Shown in pieces: positions 32,550-36,346 of a DNA stretch of 36,346 bases. Both the position numbers and the translations under genes were made by a program. Under the pieces are notes generated by a model. It had not been told where the DNA came from. It did not search any database and worked only from the letters and a program-made list of their open reading frames with translations. Numbering within the stretch: position 1 is the stretch's first letter; each line of letters begins with the position of its first letter. The stretch comes from Comamonas sp. lk (GTDB lineage: Bacteria; Bacteroidota; Bacteroidia; Chitinophagales; Chitinophagaceae): contig CALPWK020000005.1 in assembly GCA_943327245.2 (NCBI GenBank), forward strand, positions 1 to 36,346, in the 5' to 3' direction.

Positions 32550-33932
32550 TTACTTTATTGTATTAACGATTGCAATGATACGGTCTGCTAATTCATCTGC
32601 TGCTATTTGAGAGCCCGCTTCTGTATAAATGCGCATAATAGGCTCTGTATTGCTGGTTCTTAAATGTACCCATTCGTTTTCAAAGTCAACCTTAAAGCCA
32701 TCTACACGGTCAATAGGAAATTGTTTGAATTCAATCTCTAATGCGCTAAATATTTTTTCAATAGGTACATGCGCATTTAAATCCATTTTCTTTTTGCTCA
32801 TAAAATAAGCAGGATAACTAGCTCTTAATTGAGAACTGGTCATTTTTGATTTAGCTAAATGAGACAGGAATAAGGCGATACCAATTAAGGCGTCTCTTCC
32901 ATAATGTAAGTCTGGGACAATAATACCTCCGTTTCCTTCTCCACCAATTACGGCATGTTCACTTTTCATTTTATTCACCACGTTCACTTCTCCTACGGCA
33001 CTAGCGAAATAGCTACAACCATGTTGAATACTTAAGTCTTTTAAGGCTCTTGTAGAAGACAGGTTACTTACTGTAGCCCCTTTCTTATGTTGTAATATAT
33101 AATCTGCTACAGCGACTAAAGTATATTCTTCTCCAAATAGCTCCCCGTCTTCACTTACAAAGCAAAGCCTATCTACGTCGGGGTCTACCGCAATTCCTAC
33201 ATGTGCTTTTTCTTTCACCACTGTAGTACATAATTCGGTTAAATGTTCCTTTAGAGGTTCTGGATTATGCGCAAACTCTCCATTCATTTCTGCATTTAGT
33301 ACTTTGATATTTTCAACCCCAATAGCTTTTAACAATGCAGGAACTGTAAATGCCCCCGAGCTATTAATTGCGTCTACTACCACCGAGAAATTGGCTTCCT
33401 TAATTGCTTTAACGTCTACCAATGGGTAGTCAAGTATCGCTTGAATATGTTTTTCTAAACTATTATTGTCGGCTAGTATGACCCCAATTTGGTCTACTGC
33501 TGCATAATTAAAATCTTCGTTTGCTGCCAGATTTAGTATAGTCTTTCCTTCCTCGCCACTTACAAATTCCCCTTTTTCGTTTAATAATTTCAAGGCATTC
33601 CATTCCTTTGGATTATGGCTGGCAGTTATAATAATACCGCCATCTGCTTTTTCAAAAACAACGGCCATTTCAACGGTAGGAGTGGTACTTAAACCTAAAT
33701 GGATTACGTCAATCCCCAATGCCAATAAACTTTGTTCTACCAAAGTTTCCACCATCGTGCCACTTATTCGACCATCACGTCCAACTACCACCTTTTTAGG
33801 TCCAGCAGACTTTGAATTTAACCAGGTTCCGTAAGCTGAAGCAAACTTTACAATATCAATAGGAGTAAGGTTATCATTCGGTTTTCCGCCAATAGTGCCT
33901 CTAAATCCTGAAATGCTTTTAATAAGTGCCAT
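32550..33932 (-). CDS. glmM: Phosphoglucosamine mutase-like phosphohexomutase
   Basis: The enzyme interconverts glucosamine-6-phosphate and glucosamine-1-phosphate, on the way to UDP-GlcNAc for peptidoglycan. The 460-residue product has KSISGFRGTIGG, VGRDGRISG, the phosphoserine loop ITASHNPKEWNALK (Ser105), the magnesium loop DPDVDRLCF, GEGNGG and the phosphate loop RTSNTEPIMRIY. The GEGNGG and RTSNTEP forms, and the N-terminal SGFRGTIG, match the Bacteroidota GlmM-type enzymes. Substrate choice between glucosamine, mannose and glucose phosphates is not certain from sequence. Its gene is divergent from the PAP2 gene. Confidence 0.88.
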   Translation of the reverse strand: MALIKSISGFRGTIGGKPNDNLTPIDIVKFASAYGTWLNSKSAGPKKVVVGRDGRISGTMVETLVEQSLLALGIDVIHLGLSTTPTVEMAVVFEKADGGIIITASHNPKEWNALKLLNEKGEFVSGEEGKTILNLAANEDFNYAAVDQIGVILADNNSLEKHIQAILDYPLVDVKAIKEANFSVVVDAINSSGAFTVPALLKAIGVENIKVLNAEMNGEFAHNPEPLKEHLTELCTTVVKEKAHVGIAVDPDVDRLCFVSEDGELFGEEYTLVAVADYILQHKKGATVSNLSSTRALKDLSIQHGCSYFASAVGEVNVVNKMKSEHAVIGGEGNGGIIVPDLHYGRDALIGIALFLSHLAKSKMTSSQLRASYPAYFMSKKKMDLNAHVPIEKIFSALEIEFKQFPIDRVDGFKVDFENEWVHLRTSNTEPIMRIYTEAGSQIAADELADRIIAIVNTIK

Positions 33933-33966
33933 AATTATGATATAAGTGCTTAAAAAATTCGGTATG

Positions 33967-33974
33967 CAAATTTA
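33967..33974 (-). promoter_or_regulatory. Possible -7 box of the glmM-cysteine desulfurase pair
   Basis: The minus strand reads TAAATTTG, matching TAnnTTTG, 34 bases before the glmM start. No clear -33 box is seen. Confidence 0.35.
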
Positions 33975-34009
33975 CTTTAAATTTTTGCACTTCCTTGTAT
34001 CTTTATGGC

Positions 34010-34591
34010 ATGATGCAAACATTTTGGGAGACCCTTTTGGTAAAAGATCAGGCTTTGTTTAGTAAAATCAACGGGCAATGGACCAATCCGTTGGCCGACC
34101 ATATAATGCCATGGTTGCGTACTTCCAATAACTGGTATCCCATGTATGCTGCAATATTGGCTTATTTGTTTTTTAAATGGGGCAAAAATGCATGGAAATG
34201 GATACTGATAGTGGCAGTCAATATCGCGCTTACGGATCAAATTAGTAGTAGTTTTTTTAAACCTTTTGTACATAGACTAAGACCTTGTGCTGACCCTGCA
34301 ATAATGCATCAAGCTAGGTTGCTGTTAGAACATTGTTCTGGTGGATTTAGTTTCACTTCTTCCCATGCAGCGAATCATTTTGGACTTGCCATGTTTATTT
34401 TTATGACTTTGCAACCCCTATTCAAAAAAGCTACTTACTTATTTTTTGTTTGGGCTGGATTCATTGCCTACGCACAAGTATATGTAGGGGTTCATTATCC
34501 CTTAGACATTTTTGCAGGTTGTTTAATTGGTTTGATTGTAGGGTATTTAATGGGCAAATTATTTTTAAAATGGCAGCCTGTAATTGATTAA
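34010..34591 (+). CDS. PAP2-family membrane phosphatase
   Basis: The start is taken at the ATG at 34010 (a second ATG follows at once; the TTG at 33995 is unlikely). The 193-residue protein has about five membrane helices and the three lipid-phosphatase motifs: KPFVHRLRPC (C1), FSFTSSHAANHFG (C2, with SSHA for the usual SGH) and YVGVHYPLD (C3, with the catalytic His and Asp). Family members remove phosphate from lipid pyrophosphates or lipid A, with the active site facing the periplasm. The following glycosyltransferase gene starts 16 bases after it, suggesting use of undecaprenyl-linked sugars or lipid A, though which is not shown. Confidence 0.87.
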   Translation: MMQTFWETLLVKDQALFSKINGQWTNPLADHIMPWLRTSNNWYPMYAAILAYLFFKWGKNAWKWILIVAVNIALTDQISSSFFKPFVHRLRPCADPAIMHQARLLLEHCSGGFSFTSSHAANHFGLAMFIFMTLQPLFKKATYLFFVWAGFIAYAQVYVGVHYPLDIFAGCLIGLIVGYLMGKLFLKWQPVID

Positions 34592-34607
34592 AATTTAATG
34601 CATTGAA

Positions 34608-36269
34608 ATGAATAAGAATACATTTTTAATATTATTGGTAGCCTGTATTGGTATTTATATAGTTGGAGCATTTATGATTCCCTTAATGGATATTGACGCT
34701 AGTCAGTATGCCTCTATAAGTAGGGAGATGTTGGAGCGAAATAGCTTCTTACAAATATTTGATTTGGGTAAGGATTATTTAGACAAACCACCTATGTTGT
34801 TTTGGTTGTCTGCATTGTCCATGAAAATTTTTGGAGTATACGACTGGGCGTATCGTTTACCTTCTTTGCTATTCTTGGGAGTCGCATTATATAGTACATT
34901 TAAATTTACTCAGTTATATTACTCGAATCAAACAGCTAGGTTAGCAACCATTATTTTAGCAAGTTGTCAAGCTTTCTTTTTAATTGCACATGACGTAAGA
35001 ACTGATACTATTTTAATGGGTTGGGTTATTTTAAGTATTTATCTATTAGCAAAATGGTCGGAACAGAATAATTCAAGAGATTTTTTCTTGGCTATAGCAG
35101 CTATTGCAGGAGGCATGATGACAAAGGGTCCTATTGCAATAGTGGTACCAGTACTTTGCTTTATACCACAATGGGTGAGCCAACAAAAATGGAACTTTTT
35201 CATAAAACCAATTTATTTGTTAGGCCTTGTTTTGCTGGCAATTTTATTAGTTCCAATGAGCTGGGGTTTATATCAACAATATGATTTGCACCCAGGAAAA
35301 TTAATCAATAATAGACCCATTGAATCTGGGCTTAAATTTTATTATTGGACACAAAGTTTTGGCAGGTATACTGGCGAGAATTTTTATCATGAAATGAGTT
35401 ATTTCACTTTTCTGTTGGAGAATATGTTTTGGAGTTTTTTGCCTTGGATTTTTGTTTTTTTATGGGCCTTGGCAAGTAAGGCGTTTAACATAGTAAAAGA
35501 GGGTATATTCAAACCAAGTTCGGAACGCATCTCTTTTTTTGGGTTTGTATTAACCTATTTGGTCTTATCTAGAAGTCAAGCACAATTGCCTCATTATATT
35601 TTTATTGTATTTCCATTAGCCGCTATTTTAACAGCCGCTCATTGGGAAAAATTCATATGGCATCAAACAAGTATTAGTAAGGGGTTACGTATTTTTTATG
35701 GCTTTCATTTATTCCTATTCACAATTCTTTTTACAATTTTAGCAGCTATTGTGATCATACCTTTTGGATGGGCTGGCTGGATAGTCTCCCTGCTTGGATT
35801 AGGCACTATGGTTTTAGTTATTAGAGTGCTGTTCTCAAAACAGTTAGTAGGGCAAAAGTGGTTTTATGCAGCAGTAATTATAATGCTAGGAGTGAATAGT
35901 ATAATGAACAGTCATTTTTATCCGCATTTGTTGAAATACCAATGGGGTAATCAATTGGCAGAAATCATAAATGAAAAAGGGTTGGATAAAAACAAAATTA
36001 TAATTTATAAAATCCCCAATAGCAATGCTTTTCATTTTTATGGGCAACATGTATTTCCAGCAATACAGGACAGTTTGCAGTTAAAAGAGGGAGACTGGGT
36101 TGTTACAGACGCAAAGAATAATAATGATTTGAAAATACAGTTCCCTAAAAGCCAAATCCAATACCAGGGGGAACGCTTCCATGTTACCATGTTAACCCTG
36201 CCTTTTTTAAATCCGGCAACTAGAAAAGTGGAACTTACCGAGTTTAACTTAATTCAATTACTTAAATAG
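34608..36269 (+). CDS. ArnT/PMT-like GT-C glycosyltransferase (GT39/GT83 type)
   Basis: The 553-residue protein has about 11-12 membrane helices and a C-terminal soluble part. The first periplasmic loop has PLMDIDASQYASISREM, with the acidic residues placed like the catalytic Asp in ArnT and protein mannosyltransferases, followed by DYLDKPPMLFWLSALSMKIFG, a typical family segment. MMTKGPIA and RSQAQLPHYIFIVFPL are further family-like motifs. Such enzymes move a sugar from a polyprenyl phosphate to lipid A, other lipids or proteins outside the membrane. The acceptor is unknown. It lies directly behind the PAP2 gene, and is the last gene in the window. Confidence 0.87.
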   Translation: MNKNTFLILLVACIGIYIVGAFMIPLMDIDASQYASISREMLERNSFLQIFDLGKDYLDKPPMLFWLSALSMKIFGVYDWAYRLPSLLFLGVALYSTFKFTQLYYSNQTARLATIILASCQAFFLIAHDVRTDTILMGWVILSIYLLAKWSEQNNSRDFFLAIAAIAGGMMTKGPIAIVVPVLCFIPQWVSQQKWNFFIKPIYLLGLVLLAILLVPMSWGLYQQYDLHPGKLINNRPIESGLKFYYWTQSFGRYTGENFYHEMSYFTFLLENMFWSFLPWIFVFLWALASKAFNIVKEGIFKPSSERISFFGFVLTYLVLSRSQAQLPHYIFIVFPLAAILTAAHWEKFIWHQTSISKGLRIFYGFHLFLFTILFTILAAIVIIPFGWAGWIVSLLGLGTMVLVIRVLFSKQLVGQKWFYAAVIIMLGVNSIMNSHFYPHLLKYQWGNQLAEIINEKGLDKNKIIIYKIPNSNAFHFYGQHVFPAIQDSLQLKEGDWVVTDAKNNNDLKIQFPKSQIQYQGERFHVTMLTLPFLNPATRKVELTEFNLIQLLK

Positions 36270-36307
36270 TTTTCACTTAACATAACTGATTATTAATTAA
36301 ATTCGTA

Positions 36308-36327
36308 TACCCATATTTTGATGGGTA
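36308..36327 (+). terminator. Weak hairpin after the glycosyltransferase gene
   Basis: TACCCAT and ATGGGTA pair around a six-base loop, 38 bases after the stop codon. The T-rich but interrupted tail makes it a poor terminator. Nothing else is recognised in the final 77 bases. Confidence 0.3.
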
Positions 36328-36346
36328 AATCTATTTATTTAAAAAA

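Noticed and set aside
1-36346. CRISPR arrays, insertion sequences, integrases, phage genes
   Set aside because: No regularly spaced repeats, transposase or recombinase motifs were seen. The direct repeats at 13811 and 14890 are terminators with no transposase nearby.

Overview
The window looks like a low-GC member of the Bacteroidota, probably of the Chitinophagaceae/Chitinophagales type. The reasons are several -7 promoter boxes of the form TAnnTTTG, a fused HisB (phosphatase plus dehydratase), a fused HisIE, an OMP_b-brl_3-type TonB-linked receptor, a DUF2723 membrane protein, a UpxY-like NusG paralog and DUF4369-type thioredoxins. There is no phage, IS element, CRISPR or rRNA. No gap longer than about 220 bases is without a gene.

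Region 1 (1-13850) is amino-acid biosynthesis. The 3' end of hisC opens the window. A secreted PQQ-type sugar/sorbosone dehydrogenase-like protein and a small c-type cytochrome follow, then bifunctional hisB. A clear trp attenuator comes next: a promoter, an 18-codon leader peptide with three tandem Trp codons followed by a His codon, an antiterminator segment and a perfect terminator hairpin. Behind it run trpE-G-D-C-F-B-A and then hisH-A-F-IE, in one direction with small gaps or overlaps, ending with a TlpA-like thioredoxin gene and a strong terminator. The usual Bacteroidota his order (C-B-H-A-F-IE) is thus interrupted twice. The second interruption puts the last four his genes downstream of a tryptophan-sensing leader.

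Region 2 (13811-14925) is a small cassette between two nearly identical terminators. It holds a predicted lipoprotein with six cysteines in its last 50 residues and a 65-residue two-helix membrane protein. I do not recognise a function for either.

Region 3 (14905-17883, minus) is a four-gene unit: a membrane [4Fe-4S] electron-transfer protein, a CCG-domain HdrB/LldE-like protein, a conserved unknown protein and a YffB/Spx-family ArsC-like protein. Region 4 (18069-20490) has a phosphohexomutase and protein-L-isoaspartate methyltransferase. Region 5 (20528-23921, minus) has a large TonB-dependent receptor-like protein, a DUF445-like membrane protein and tRNA-His(GTG).

Region 6 (24074-36269) holds a tail-specific protease, an orphan NusG paralog, the tRNA methylthiotransferase mtaB (minus), a DUF2723 GT-C-like membrane protein, then a cysteine desulfurase and glmM (minus), and finally a PAP2 phosphatase with an ArnT/PMT-like glycosyltransferase. 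Cell-envelope and glycosylation functions dominate this end.

The most interesting structure is the nested trp-in-his supraoperon with a near-leaderless Trp-Trp-Trp-His leader peptide. The cysteine-rich lipoprotein/membrane-protein cassette is the best candidate for something undescribed.
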